From Modicisalibacter sp033446685 (lineage in GTDB: Bacteria; Pseudomonadota; Gammaproteobacteria; Pseudomonadales; Halomonadaceae): a stretch of 64,000 nt of DNA. Below are positions 15,926 to 24,394 of this stretch, in pieces. Under the pieces are notes generated by a model. That model had not been told where the DNA came from. It was given only the letters and a program-made list of their open reading frames with translations, and searched no databases. The stretch lies in the NCBI RefSeq assembly GCF_033446685.1, contig NZ_JAWQLY010000001.1, positions 124,001-188,000 of the forward strand, given 5' to 3'. The translations under genes and the position numbers were made by a program. Position 1 is the stretch's first letter. Each line of letters begins with the position of its first letter.

Positions 15926-16924
15926 TCAACTCATGAGCAACGGCGTGAGCGCCCATCCGCCTCCCAGCAGTAGCACGAACAGGCACAGCGCCAGCAGGAA
16001 GGGCCTGACGCCCAGGGCCTTGAGCTTTTCCAGGCGCGTCTCGAAGCCCAGTGCCGCCATGGCCATGGCCAGCGAGACCTGGCCCACCGTCACCAGCCCG
16101 GCATGCAGCACGGCGGGCAGGGCGACCAAGCTATTGAACACGACCATGACCAAAAAGCCGAACGCGAACCAGGGAATCACCAGCGCGGGGCGCGCCGTGC
16201 TGTCATCGTTATCTTGGGTGTCGCGGCGCAGCCACCATTGGCCGACGATCAGCAGGAAGGGCACCAGCAGCATCACCCGCACCAACTTGACGATCACTGC
16301 GTTGGCCAGTGCCTGGGGTCCCACGGCGTCGCCGGCGGCGACCACCTGGGCGACTTCGTGGATGGTGGCGCCGATATAGATTCCGTAGAGTCCTTCGTCC
16401 ATGCCGGTTAGCGGGTAGAGCAGCGGATAGAGCAGCATCGCCAGGCTACCGAAAAGCACCACGGTGGCCACCGCCATCGCCGTTGCGGCGGGCTTCGAGC
16501 GAATCGTCGTTTCCGTCGCCAGTACCGCCGCGGCACCGCAGATGGCGCTGCCGGCGCTGGTCAGCAATGCCGTTTCGGCATCCAGCTTGAGCACTCGCGT
16601 GCCCAGCCAGTAGCCGATGACCAGTACCGTGGTGATGACCAGCGTGTCCAGCACGATCACCTTGGGGCCGAGCCCGAGGATCTGCTGCAGGGTCAGCGAG
16701 AGGCCGAACAGCACAATGCCGCCGCGCAACAACCAGCGCGTGGCGAACTGTAGCCCCGGGCGCGCCTGCGGTACGCGACCGATAAACGGCAGGTTGCCCA
16801 CCACCAGGCCGAGCAGCAGCGAGAATACCAGCGGGCTGACGCCGCTTTCGACGATCCCGGGGAGCTGGGTCAGCGCAAATCCCCCCAGGGTCAAGCCGGC
16901 ACACAACACGATGCCCTGCCACAT
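15926..16924 (-). CDS. yeiH: YeiH-family (putative sulfate/sulfite) exporter
   Basis: A 332-residue polytopic membrane protein with about ten helices. Family markers are SPLVFSLLLGLVVGNLP near 30-46 and SAGSAICGAAAVLATE near 124-139. IGATIHEVAQVVAAG lies near 182-196. YeiH proteins are annotated as putative sulfate exporters without firm biochemical proof. The gene is divergent from a YeiE/CysL-like LysR regulator and lies 1.3 kb from suyAB, whose product is sulfite. Export of that sulfite is a reasonable inference. A GGAGG ribosome site precedes the ATG. Confidence 0.85.
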   Translation of the reverse strand: MWQGIVLCAGLTLGGFALTQLPGIVESGVSPLVFSLLLGLVVGNLPFIGRVPQARPGLQFATRWLLRGGIVLFGLSLTLQQILGLGPKVIVLDTLVITTVLVIGYWLGTRVLKLDAETALLTSAGSAICGAAAVLATETTIRSKPAATAMAVATVVLFGSLAMLLYPLLYPLTGMDEGLYGIYIGATIHEVAQVVAAGDAVGPQALANAVIVKLVRVMLLVPFLLIVGQWWLRRDTQDNDDSTARPALVIPWFAFGFLVMVVFNSLVALPAVLHAGLVTVGQVSLAMAMAALGFETRLEKLKALGVRPFLLALCLFVLLLGGGWALTPLLMS

Positions 16925-16991
16925 GAGACGCCTCCATCGAAGCTGAAAGGTTCGAATTGTCTCGATAGACTAATCGGCGATGGCGTTATGT

Positions 16992-17007
16992 GTTATTGGG
17001 TAATAAC
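16992..17007. promoter_or_regulatory. LysR-type inverted repeat between yeiH and its regulator
   Basis: GTTATT-GGGT-AATAAC, a 6-bp inverted repeat with a T-N11-A core, is centred in the divergent intergenic region. It lies in AT-rich sequence and is a likely binding site of the adjacent LysR protein. Confidence 0.55.
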
Positions 17008-17032
17008 GATATGACTATTAAGTGAAACCGAT

Positions 17033-17923
17033 ATGCCGACGCACGTGACCTTTCGCCAGCTTCAAGTATTCGTCGGCGTTGCGCGGGGTGGCTCGGTGAG
17101 CGCGGCTGCCAGGCAGCTCAGCTTGTCACAATCGGCGGCGAGCCAGGCGTTGGGCGATCTAGAGCGCCAACTGGGCGTGGTTCTGTTCGAGCGGCTGGGT
17201 CGTCGCCTCGAGCTCAACGATGCCGGTAGCCGTCTGCTGGCGCATGCCGAGAAGCTGCTGCAGGGCATGACCGAACTGGTCGATGCCGCCCGGGAGCCCG
17301 AGGGAGCGCTACGCGGTACGCTGCACGTGACGGCGAGCGCGACGATTGGTACCTATCTGCTGCCGATGCTGGCCGGACGCTTCAGCGAGCGCCATCCAGG
17401 GGTCGATCTGCAGCTGCGCCTGCGCAACACGCAGGAGGTGATGAGCGACATCCTGCGCTTCGATGCCGATCTGGGGCTGATCGAGGGGCAGTGCACGGAA
17501 TCGCGCCTGGTCAGCGAGGTCTGGCGTCACGACGAGATGGCGATCATCGCCTCGCCCCAGCATCCGTTGGCCGGGCGGGGACAGCTGGATAACGATGCAT
17601 TGCAGTCGGCTCAATGGATCCTGCGCGAGCCGGGCTCGGGTAGCCGGGCGATCTTCGAGGCGGCGATTCATCCCCACGTCGAACGCATTCAGGTGCGCAT
17701 GGAACTGGACCAGCACGAGGCGATCAAGCAGGCCGTACGTGCCGGATTCGGGCTGGCCTGCCTGTCACGATTGAGTGTCGCCGGCGAACTCGCACGCGGC
17801 GAACTGGTGGCGTTGGAAACCCCGCTGAGCCTGTCCCGGGCCTTTTCGCTGGTCTGGCATCCCGAGCGCTACCGCAGCCCGCTGTGGCAGGCCTTCAAGG
17901 TCTTCCTGCAGGAATCCGAATAA
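17033..17923 (+). CDS. LysR-family regulator (YeiE/CysL-like)
   Basis: 296 residues. The N-terminal HTH (about 5-63) has the pattern GSVSAAARQLSLSQSAASQALGDLE with a gap-free LysR spacing. The C-terminal periplasmic-binding-like effector domain spans about 90-290. Sequence style and divergence from a yeiH-type gene match YeiE/CysL regulators, which are tied to sulfite/sulfur metabolism in other bacteria. It probably controls yeiH in response to sulfite or a related signal, an inference from context. Confidence 0.85.
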   Translation: MPTHVTFRQLQVFVGVARGGSVSAAARQLSLSQSAASQALGDLERQLGVVLFERLGRRLELNDAGSRLLAHAEKLLQGMTELVDAAREPEGALRGTLHVTASATIGTYLLPMLAGRFSERHPGVDLQLRLRNTQEVMSDILRFDADLGLIEGQCTESRLVSEVWRHDEMAIIASPQHPLAGRGQLDNDALQSAQWILREPGSGSRAIFEAAIHPHVERIQVRMELDQHEAIKQAVRAGFGLACLSRLSVAGELARGELVALETPLSLSRAFSLVWHPERYRSPLWQAFKVFLQESE

Positions 17924-18109
17924 GCTTTGCTGCCAGCTTCGCTGAAGATAAGGCGGGCCCGGCCCCGTTATTGCCACGCGTCGCTGTCTTCTTCTCACTC
18001 CACTCTTTCCCCACCGTTTACCCCCGACCGTTTCCGCTTACCCACGGTTTCTCGGCGCGTCGCTGTCTCGCGTGACGCTGTCCAGATGAGGGTGAATGCG
18101 TTCGCTTGC

Positions 18110-18147
18110 TTGACTATCATATATACTATGTCATATACATGAGTTGC
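18110..18147 (+). promoter_or_regulatory. suyAB promoter/operator, near-identical to the one at 28347
   Basis: This 38-base block matches 28347-28384 at 33 positions without gaps. It begins TTGACT (possible -35) and contains ACTATGTCATATACATGAG. TATACA at 18134-18139 could be the -10, with an 18-base spacer. It lies 46 bases before suyA. Conservation beyond a core promoter suggests a shared regulator, most simply the GntR protein at 27537. Confidence 0.78.
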
Positions 18148-18192
18148 CGGGTCACTGAGAGCCCGTCGATCAGAACAACGAAGGAGAGGAGC

Positions 18193-18477
18193 ATGAGCAT
18201 CGATTTCGTGGTCCATGACGCCGACGACGCGGTCGGCGTGGTGGTAGTGGAAGGAGTCCAGGCGGGTCAGACGCTGACCGGGTGGGTTATGGACCAGGAC
18301 AAGACGTTGCAGTTTGAGGTTAAGGATGCGATTCCGATCGGCCACAAGCTGGCGATCCGCGACCTCGCCGAGGGCGACGCGGTCATCAAGTACAGCGTCG
18401 ACATCGGCCGAGTGGTCCAGCCGATCCATCAGGGCGAGCATGTCCACGTCCATAACGTCAAAACCAAGAGGTGGTAA
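18193..18477 (+). CDS. suyA: (2R)-sulfolactate sulfo-lyase, small (alpha) subunit
   Basis: 94 residues from ATG 18193, placed by AAGGAGAGGAG. It is a single SAF domain of the altronate/galactarate dehydratase family, with GHKLAIRDLAEGDAVIKY (about 48-65) and a His-rich end (HVHVHN). A separate small SAF subunit followed two bases after its stop by a large UxaA-like subunit is the SuyA/SuyB arrangement. The complex eliminates sulfite from (R)-sulfolactate to give pyruvate. The pathway genes around it favour this over a sugar-acid dehydratase. Confidence 0.85.
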   Translation: MSIDFVVHDADDAVGVVVVEGVQAGQTLTGWVMDQDKTLQFEVKDAIPIGHKLAIRDLAEGDAVIKYSVDIGRVVQPIHQGEHVHVHNVKTKRW

Positions 18478-18479
18478 GC

Positions 18480-19649
18480 ATGGAACTCAAGGGAAGCACT
18501 TTCCTAGGCTACCGGCGCGACAATGGCCGGGTCGGCATCCGCAATCACGTGATCGTGCTGCCGGTGGATGACATCTCCAACGCCGCGGCGGAAGCGGTGG
18601 CCAACAACATCAAGGGCACGCTGGCGCTGCCGCATCCCTACGGGCGGCTGCAGTTCGGCGCCGATTTGGACCTGCACTTTCGTACCTTAATCGGCACCGG
18701 CTCCAACCCCAACGTCGCCGCGGTGATCGTGATCGGTATCGAGCCTGGCTGGACCGGCAAGGTTGTCGATGGCATCCGCGCCACCGGCAAGCCGGTAGAG
18801 GGCTTCTGGATCGAGCAGAATGGCGACCACAACACTATCGCCGCCGCCTCGCGCAAGGCCCGTGAATTCGTCCAGTACGCCACCGAACTGCAGCGCGAGC
18901 CGTGCGACATCGGCGAGCTGTGGGTGTCGACCAAGTGCGGCGAATCCGATACCACTTCCGGCTGTGGTGCCAACCCCACCGTCGGCGAAGCCTTCGACAA
19001 GCTCTACGACGAGGGTTGCACCCTGGTGTTCGGCGAAACCTCCGAGCTCACCGGCGGTGAACATCTGGTCGCGGCACGCTGCGCCAACGACAGCGTGCGC
19101 GAGCAGTTTCAGGCGATGTTCGACCGCTACAGCGCGATGATCGACCGCCACAAGACCAGCGACCTTTCCGAGTCGCAGCCCACCAAGGGCAACATCGAGG
19201 GCGGACTGACCACCATCGAGGAAAAGGCGCTGGGCAACATCCAGAAAATTGGCAAGCGCTGCCAAGTGGATGGCGTGCTCGACAAGGCCGAGACGCCCAC
19301 GGGGCCGGGCCTGTGGTTCATGGATTCCTCGTCGGCGGCCGCCGAAATGGTCACGTTATGCGCGGCTTCGGGCTTTGTGGCGCACTTTTTCCCAACCGGA
19401 CAGGGCAACGTGATCGGCAACCCGATCCTGCCGGTGATCAAGCTCTGCGCCAATCCGCGCACGGTGCGCACGATGAGCGAGCATATCGACGTCGATGTTT
19501 CGGGAGTGCTGCGCCGGGAGATCAACATGCCGCAGGCAGGGGACCAACTGCTCGAGATGTTGCTGCGCACCGCCAACGGCCGGCATACCAATGCCGAGGC
19601 GCTGGGTCATCGGGAGTTCGTGCTGACACGGCTCTACGAGAGCGCCTGA
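18480..19649 (+). CDS. suyB: (2R)-sulfolactate sulfo-lyase, large (beta) subunit
   Basis: 389 residues from ATG 18480, with GAGGTGG just upstream; a GTG three codons earlier is also in frame. It belongs to the UxaA/GarD C-terminal family. Features are GYRRDNGRVGIRNHVIVLP near 10-28, a cysteine segment KCGESDTTSGCGANPT near 158-173 and HFFPTGQGNVIG near 304-315, which likely hold the metal site. With SuyA it forms the desulfonating lyase. It is followed by the convergent LacI gene, 46 bases away. Confidence 0.87.
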   Translation: MELKGSTFLGYRRDNGRVGIRNHVIVLPVDDISNAAAEAVANNIKGTLALPHPYGRLQFGADLDLHFRTLIGTGSNPNVAAVIVIGIEPGWTGKVVDGIRATGKPVEGFWIEQNGDHNTIAAASRKAREFVQYATELQREPCDIGELWVSTKCGESDTTSGCGANPTVGEAFDKLYDEGCTLVFGETSELTGGEHLVAARCANDSVREQFQAMFDRYSAMIDRHKTSDLSESQPTKGNIEGGLTTIEEKALGNIQKIGKRCQVDGVLDKAETPTGPGLWFMDSSSAAAEMVTLCAASGFVAHFFPTGQGNVIGNPILPVIKLCANPRTVRTMSEHIDVDVSGVLRREINMPQAGDQLLEMLLRTANGRHTNAEALGHREFVLTRLYESA

Positions 19650-19695
19650 GGATAGGGAAGACGGTGTTTCGTCGAAGGCGCGGCCAGACGGTGCC

Positions 19696-20727
19696 TCAGG
19701 CGAAAGCGGGCCGGGGTGGTGCCGTGGAGTCGCGCAGCACCACCCGCGCCTCGAGTACCTGGCGGTGCGGCGTCGCTTGACCCTGGATGCGTGTCACCAG
19801 GGCGTCGGCAACCAGGCGGCCGACTTCGTCGGCCGGTGTGGCGACGGTAGTCAACGCTGGTTGCATGAAGCGTGCCTGTGTCAGGTCGTCGAAGCCGGTC
19901 ACCGAGAGTTGTTCGGGAATCGCGATGCCGGCCCGCTGGGCGGCGAACATGACCCCGAACGCCAGCACATCGTTGCCGCAGAGAATGGCAGTGGGACGCG
20001 GCGCGAGGCGCATCAGCTTGGCGAACGCCGCGGCCCCTTCCTCGATGCCGTATTCGACGGTGACCACATGGTCGTCGGGCAGGGTGTGTCCGGCCGCCTC
20101 GATAGCCTGGCGAAAGCCCTGCAGGCGCGCTCGGGCACGGTCGTTGCCCTCGACGGGGGCCGTGACGACGCCGATATTGCAATGACCGAGCGCGACAAGG
20201 TGTTCGGCCAGCCCGCGTGCCGGCGCCGCGTTGTCGAAGCCGATACTCGGCCAGTCGGGGTCTTCCTCGCTGTGCCAGCAGGTCAGGTAAGGCAGCTCGT
20301 ATTGCTGGAAAAGGCGCAGCGTGGCGGGCAGGTGATCGTGGCCGATCAGCACCGCACCGTCGATGCCCTGCTGAATCAGGGTGCGCAGCGACTCGACTTC
20401 CTCGGCGAGGCTGTAACGATAAGTGGCGATCAGCAATCGGCAGTCGTATTGCTTGAGTCGCCGCTCGAGGCTGTCGATCATCGCGCTGAACACGGGGTTG
20501 TCCAGCGTCGGCACCAGGGCGCCAATCGCCCCGATCCGTCGGGAGGCCAGCGCCCTGGCCGTTCCATCGGGCACGTAACCAAGACGGTCGACCGCCGTTT
20601 CGACCTTCAGGCGCAGTCGCTCGCTGACATGGGGCGCGCGGTTGAGCACACGAGAAACCGACGCCGTGGAGACGCCGGCCTCGCGGGCGACATCCTCGAG
20701 CAATATGCGTTTAACGTCCTTGTTCAT
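19696..20727 (-). CDS. LacI-family transcriptional regulator
   Basis: 343 residues from ATG 20727 (MNKDVKR); the frame extends 30 codons further upstream but the LacI fold starts here. The HTH with hinge reads LEDVAREAGVSTASVSRVLN (about 10-29). The rest is the periplasmic-binding-type effector domain. It is divergent from the TRAP operon. Perfect palindromes with the LacI core TGTAAGCGCTTACA lie before that operon (20844) and before hpsN (24292), so it probably represses DHPS uptake and oxidation. The inducer is presumably DHPS or a metabolite of it. Confidence 0.88.
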   Translation of the reverse strand: MNKDVKRILLEDVAREAGVSTASVSRVLNRAPHVSERLRLKVETAVDRLGYVPDGTARALASRRIGAIGALVPTLDNPVFSAMIDSLERRLKQYDCRLLIATYRYSLAEEVESLRTLIQQGIDGAVLIGHDHLPATLRLFQQYELPYLTCWHSEEDPDWPSIGFDNAAPARGLAEHLVALGHCNIGVVTAPVEGNDRARARLQGFRQAIEAAGHTLPDDHVVTVEYGIEEGAAAFAKLMRLAPRPTAILCGNDVLAFGVMFAAQRAGIAIPEQLSVTGFDDLTQARFMQPALTTVATPADEVGRLVADALVTRIQGQATPHRQVLEARVVLRDSTAPPRPAFA

Positions 20728-20843
20728 GAATCGACTCGTGATTGTTTCGGTCAGCGTATCACTGGTTGACGAGCTGCCCCAGGGTCTAATACCAAGGTCG
20801 TACTGACAGTGTGACAAGGGTTGACTAGCTTTAGATCAGCTTG

Positions 20844-20861
20844 ATTGTAAGCGCTTACAAT
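20844..20861. promoter_or_regulatory. LacI-type operator before the TRAP operon
   Basis: ATTGTAAGCGCTTACAAT is a perfect 18-bp palindrome in the divergent region between the LacI gene and the TRAP operon. Its 14-bp core recurs at 24293-24306. Confidence 0.85.
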
Positions 20862-20927
20862 TTTGCCGGCAACGCTGAGCTGACAAGGACAGCGCGATAA
20901 CAAGGACAACAACGACAGGAGGAGGCC

Positions 20928-21125
20928 ATGCAAACCACTGACAAAAGACGCCGCTGGGGGTGGGGACTGATCGCTCTGTCCGCGCTTCTGATGGCGATCT
21001 TTATCGCCCGGTTGGCGCTGGAAAGCTGGAACATGCCGCTTTTCACGCTATCACCCGCGGCGGAGGCGACGTTGCTCGTCGCCACGGTCGCCTGCTTCAT
21101 CACGGCCTGTATTCGACTCGAATAA
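20928..21125 (+). CDS. Small two-helix membrane protein leading the TRAP operon
   Basis: 65 residues with an excellent ribosome site (GGAGGAGG) before ATG 20928. A basic N-terminus (TDKRRRWGWG) is followed by helices at about 11-29 and 43-60. It lies directly downstream of the LacI operator and 71 bases before the TRAP binding-protein gene, so it is the first gene of the transporter operon. I do not recognise the family. A role in assembling or regulating the transporter is possible. Confidence 0.68.
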   Translation: MQTTDKRRRWGWGLIALSALLMAIFIARLALESWNMPLFTLSPAAEATLLVATVACFITACIRLE

Positions 21126-21196
21126 CCGGCTCGAGATTAGCGCCCCGGTCAGGGCGCCTTGTCGAGACCACGACACAACAAGACAGGAGTTCCAGC

Positions 21197-22381
21197 ATGC
21201 TACGCCACGCTAACAAGCCCAACAGTCATGCCTTAGAGAACCGCGAACCGGAGCGTCCCGAGCGCCGCCACTTCCTGAATATGGTGGGGCGCTATGGCTT
21301 CACGACGGCGCTGATCGGCGCCCTGGGGGGCACCCTGTTCTCCGAATCGGCGATGGCCGCCGTTTCCCAAGAAGAAGATGAGCGCGAGAAGGCCGCGGAC
21401 ACTGTCCTGGTCATGGCCACCGGGTATCGCCTTGGCGCTTCAAGGGCCTATCCAATCATGCAGCTCAACTTCAAGGAGAACCTGCAGAACTTCAGCCGCG
21501 GCAAGCTCTATGTGCGCTTGCAGCCCGGCGGTCAGCTGGGGGCCGGCGGCGCCCTGATCACCAAGGTGCAGAACGGCACCATCGCCATGGCTCAGCATTC
21601 GATCTCGAACCTCTCGGCGTTTGCGCCCGAGGTCGACCTGATCAACATCCCCTACTGGTGCGGCGAGAATCAGCATCTGGTCAATCTGGTGACTTCCAGC
21701 GCCTGGAAGGATGTGGTGCACGGCAAGGTCGAGGACCGCGGGTTCAAGGTGTTGAGCTATATCTGCATCGATCCGCGCACCGTCGCCGTGCGCAAGGGCC
21801 TGCTCGATCACCCGGTCCGCACCCCCGACGACATCCGCGGCATCAAGTTCCGCGTGCCCTCGTCGCAGATCCTGCAGAAGGTCTATCGCCTGGCCGGCGC
21901 CAACCCCACCCCGGTGGCCTGGGGCGAGACCTCTTCGGCGATGAAGCAGGGCGTCGCGGATGCCCTCGATCCCAGCGTCGAAGCGCTCTACGTGTTCGGC
22001 TTCACCGATGTGCTGGCATCCATCTCGACGATCAAGTCGGTGCCCGACGCCCAGGTCTATACCTGCAACAAGCGCTGGTTCGACGCACAGCCGGCCGATG
22101 TTCGCGAGGCGATCATGCAGGCCTCGGATGTGACGTTCCGAGAAAACCTGGCCAAGGTGCCGGCGGCTCGAGCCTATGCCTACTACGAGATGCGCCATGC
22201 CGGCATCGATATCTATGCGCCCAGCGACGCTGAAATCGGCCAGTGGAAGGAGAAGTGTGGCCACCAGTTGGAGACCTGGAACGACCTGAAGACCGAGCTG
22301 GCCGGTTCGCTGGACAAGTTCAATGAGCTGCTGGCCGCAACGGAGGTGTCGAATGGCTATTACGTCGACAGCAATGCTTGA
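21197..22381 (+). CDS. TRAP transporter DctP-type substrate-binding protein (DHPS uptake, HpsKLM-like)
   Basis: 394 residues from ATG 21197, placed by AGGAGT. The N-terminus has ERRHFLNM followed by a hydrophobic stretch and AMA, a twin-arginine (Tat) export signal ending near residue 55. The mature DctP fold includes YRLGASRAYPIMQLNF and the carboxylate-binding region GIKFRVPSSQ. It would deliver a small anionic substrate to the membrane subunits. By context with hpsNOP and suyAB the substrate is probably DHPS. The end overlaps the next gene by 29 bases. Confidence 0.87.
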   Translation: MLRHANKPNSHALENREPERPERRHFLNMVGRYGFTTALIGALGGTLFSESAMAAVSQEEDEREKAADTVLVMATGYRLGASRAYPIMQLNFKENLQNFSRGKLYVRLQPGGQLGAGGALITKVQNGTIAMAQHSISNLSAFAPEVDLINIPYWCGENQHLVNLVTSSAWKDVVHGKVEDRGFKVLSYICIDPRTVAVRKGLLDHPVRTPDDIRGIKFRVPSSQILQKVYRLAGANPTPVAWGETSSAMKQGVADALDPSVEALYVFGFTDVLASISTIKSVPDAQVYTCNKRWFDAQPADVREAIMQASDVTFRENLAKVPAARAYAYYEMRHAGIDIYAPSDAEIGQWKEKCGHQLETWNDLKTELAGSLDKFNELLAATEVSNGYYVDSNA

Positions 22382-22919
22382 GGTCAAAAAGGGGCCACCG
22401 CGCTGGCACGAGCGGCTCGCTGCCTTCGACCATGGCGTGGAGCGCTGGGTCCTGTTGACCTTCTACGCGCTGATCATCGCCACGGTGGCGGTCGAGGTGC
22501 TGCGCCGTTTCCTGCTCGACTACTCCTCGGTGTGGGGTGAAGAGCTGTCACGGTACGCCTTCATCTACCTGGCCTGGATCGCTGCGGGGGCGGCGGTGCG
22601 CGACCGCGCCCACATCCGTATCGACGTGCTGGTGAACCTGGGCGGGCCGCGGATCCAGCGGCTGGCCTGGTGGCTGGCGGATATTGCCACCCTAGTGCTG
22701 GCCGTGTGGGCCCTGTGGCTATCGCTACTGCCAGTCTGGACGTCGATCCAGTTCGGCTCGGTGACGCCAGGACTACGTGTCTCGCAGGCGATCTTCCTGG
22801 CCGCGATCCCGCTGGGCTTCCTGGTCGTGGCGGGACGTGTCGTGCAATCGATGGTGGCGGATATCCTTCGGATGCGCCGCGGCCTGCCACCGTTCGACGG
22901 CAACCGGCTGTTCGACTGA
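22353..22919 (+). CDS. TRAP transporter small permease, DctQ type
   Basis: 188 residues from ATG 22353 (GGAGG seven bases upstream). Four membrane helices are visible at about 32-54, 68-86, 106-128 and 146-168. The conserved VWGEELSRYAFIYLAWIAAGAAVRDR region of DctQ proteins lies between the first two. It couples the binding protein to the large permease. Its start lies inside the end of the binding-protein gene, so the two are translationally coupled. Confidence 0.9.
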   Translation: MAITSTAMLEVKKGPPRWHERLAAFDHGVERWVLLTFYALIIATVAVEVLRRFLLDYSSVWGEELSRYAFIYLAWIAAGAAVRDRAHIRIDVLVNLGGPRIQRLAWWLADIATLVLAVWALWLSLLPVWTSIQFGSVTPGLRVSQAIFLAAIPLGFLVVAGRVVQSMVADILRMRRGLPPFDGNRLFD

Positions 22920-22946
22920 CAAGCCGTTCGACTGAGGAGGTGAACC

Positions 22947-24254
22947 ATGGAATTCCTCGCTGCACAGCAGGCCGTGTCGTCGCTCGACTGGACCTTCTTT
23001 GTGCCTTGCTCGCTGCTCATCGTGATGATTGCTCTCGGGGTGCCGGTGTGGGTGTCGATCGGGCTGGGCGCCCTGGGCATGCTGACACTCACCGATACGC
23101 TGCCGCAGTCGGTGTTCGGTGAGGCGCTTTTCGACGGAATCAACGCCTTTGCGCTGATCGCGGTGCCGCTGTTCATCCTCACCGGCGACGCCCTGGTACG
23201 CTCGGGGCTCTCCGACAAGCTGCTCGACGTGGCCGAGGCCACGGTCGGCGGGCTGCGCACCGGGCTGGGCAACTCGACCACGCTGGGCTGCGGCTTCTTC
23301 GCCTGCATCTCGGGGTCCGATGCTGCCGGGGCGGCGGCGGTGGGGCGGATGACCATCCACCGGCTGGTCGATCGCGGCTACCCGTTGCCGGCCGCCTGTG
23401 CGCTGGTCGCTTCGGGTGCCTGTACCGGCATCCTGATCCCGCCCTCGATCGCCTACATCGTCATGGGCCTGGTGCTGGGCATGTCGGCCTCCACGCTGTT
23501 TCTGGCGGCGGCGATCCCCGGCGTCATGGTGATGTTCTCGGTGATGTTCACCAACATGCTGCTCAACCGGCGTTACGGCTACGAGGCGGACAAGGCCCGC
23601 TTTTCATGGCGGCACTGGCTGATCACCGTGTGGGGAGCGCGCTGGGCGCTGTTCGTGCCGGTGGTGATCCTCGGCGGCATCTACTCGGGGATCTTCACGC
23701 CCACCGAGGCGGCGGCCGTCGCGGTGGTGGTGGTGGTGATCATCGGCCTGATGCAGAAGCGCCTGGTGCTTGGCGACATTCCGCGCATGCTGGAATCCTC
23801 GGCCCGGGTCTGCGGGGTGATCGTGCCGATCATCGCGGTCTCGCTGCCGTTGGCCCAGACGCTGGCCAGCCTCGATATTCCCCAGACCATGGTCGGCGCG
23901 GTGAGCGACTTCACCGACTCGTCGACCCTGATCATTCTGCTGATGATCGGCATCCTGGTGCTGGCGGGCTGCGTGATGGAGACCACTCCCAATATCGTGA
24001 TCCTTTCACCGCTGCTGCTGCCCCTGGCGCACCAGGCGGGCATGAACGACTTCCACTTCGCCATCCTGATGGTGACGACGCTGGGGCTGGGTTTCATCAC
24101 GCCGCCCCTGGGGCTGAACCTGTTCGTCGTGTCCGGCTTGACCCGCTGTTCGGTACTGGCGGTGGCCCGGCACGCCGTGCCGTTCGTCATCGGGATGTTG
24201 GTGGTCGTCTTGCTGGTGGCCTTCGTCCCCTGGCTGTCGACCTGGGCGCTCTAG
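22947..24254 (+). CDS. TRAP transporter large permease, DctM type
   Basis: A 435-residue membrane protein with about twelve helices. DctM motifs include GVPVWVSIGLGALGML, SGSDAAGAAAVGRMTI and PPSIAYIVMGL. It forms the sodium-driven transport channel of the TRAP system, with DctQ. Start ATG 22947 has a GAGGAGG ribosome site. It ends the transporter operon. A second LacI operator follows before hpsN. Confidence 0.92.
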   Translation: MEFLAAQQAVSSLDWTFFVPCSLLIVMIALGVPVWVSIGLGALGMLTLTDTLPQSVFGEALFDGINAFALIAVPLFILTGDALVRSGLSDKLLDVAEATVGGLRTGLGNSTTLGCGFFACISGSDAAGAAAVGRMTIHRLVDRGYPLPAACALVASGACTGILIPPSIAYIVMGLVLGMSASTLFLAAAIPGVMVMFSVMFTNMLLNRRYGYEADKARFSWRHWLITVWGARWALFVPVVILGGIYSGIFTPTEAAAVAVVVVVIIGLMQKRLVLGDIPRMLESSARVCGVIVPIIAVSLPLAQTLASLDIPQTMVGAVSDFTDSSTLIILLMIGILVLAGCVMETTPNIVILSPLLLPLAHQAGMNDFHFAILMVTTLGLGFITPPLGLNLFVVSGLTRCSVLAVARHAVPFVIGMLVVVLLVAFVPWLSTWAL

Positions 24255-24291
24255 GCCGGTGAGCGCCTGGAGCCGGTTTTATCAGGCAATA

Positions 24292-24307
24292 ATGTAAGCG
24301 CTTACAT
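24292..24307. promoter_or_regulatory. LacI-type operator before hpsN
   Basis: ATGTAAGCGCTTACAT is a perfect 16-bp palindrome about 90 bases before hpsN. It shares a 14-bp core with the operator at 20844, so both transcription units should answer to the same LacI protein. Confidence 0.85.
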
Positions 24308-24394
24308 AAAGAGAAAGGCGCAACCATCGACAACGTCAACAAGCGCATCGCGCGACCCACAACAGATAGCGACAAGCATCAAAGGAGCAATGGC

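Noticed and set aside
18193..19649. Altronate or galactarate dehydratase
   Set aside because: Same superfamily, but split into a small SAF subunit and a large subunit, and sharing a promoter block with a sulfolactate-type operon, which fits SuyAB.
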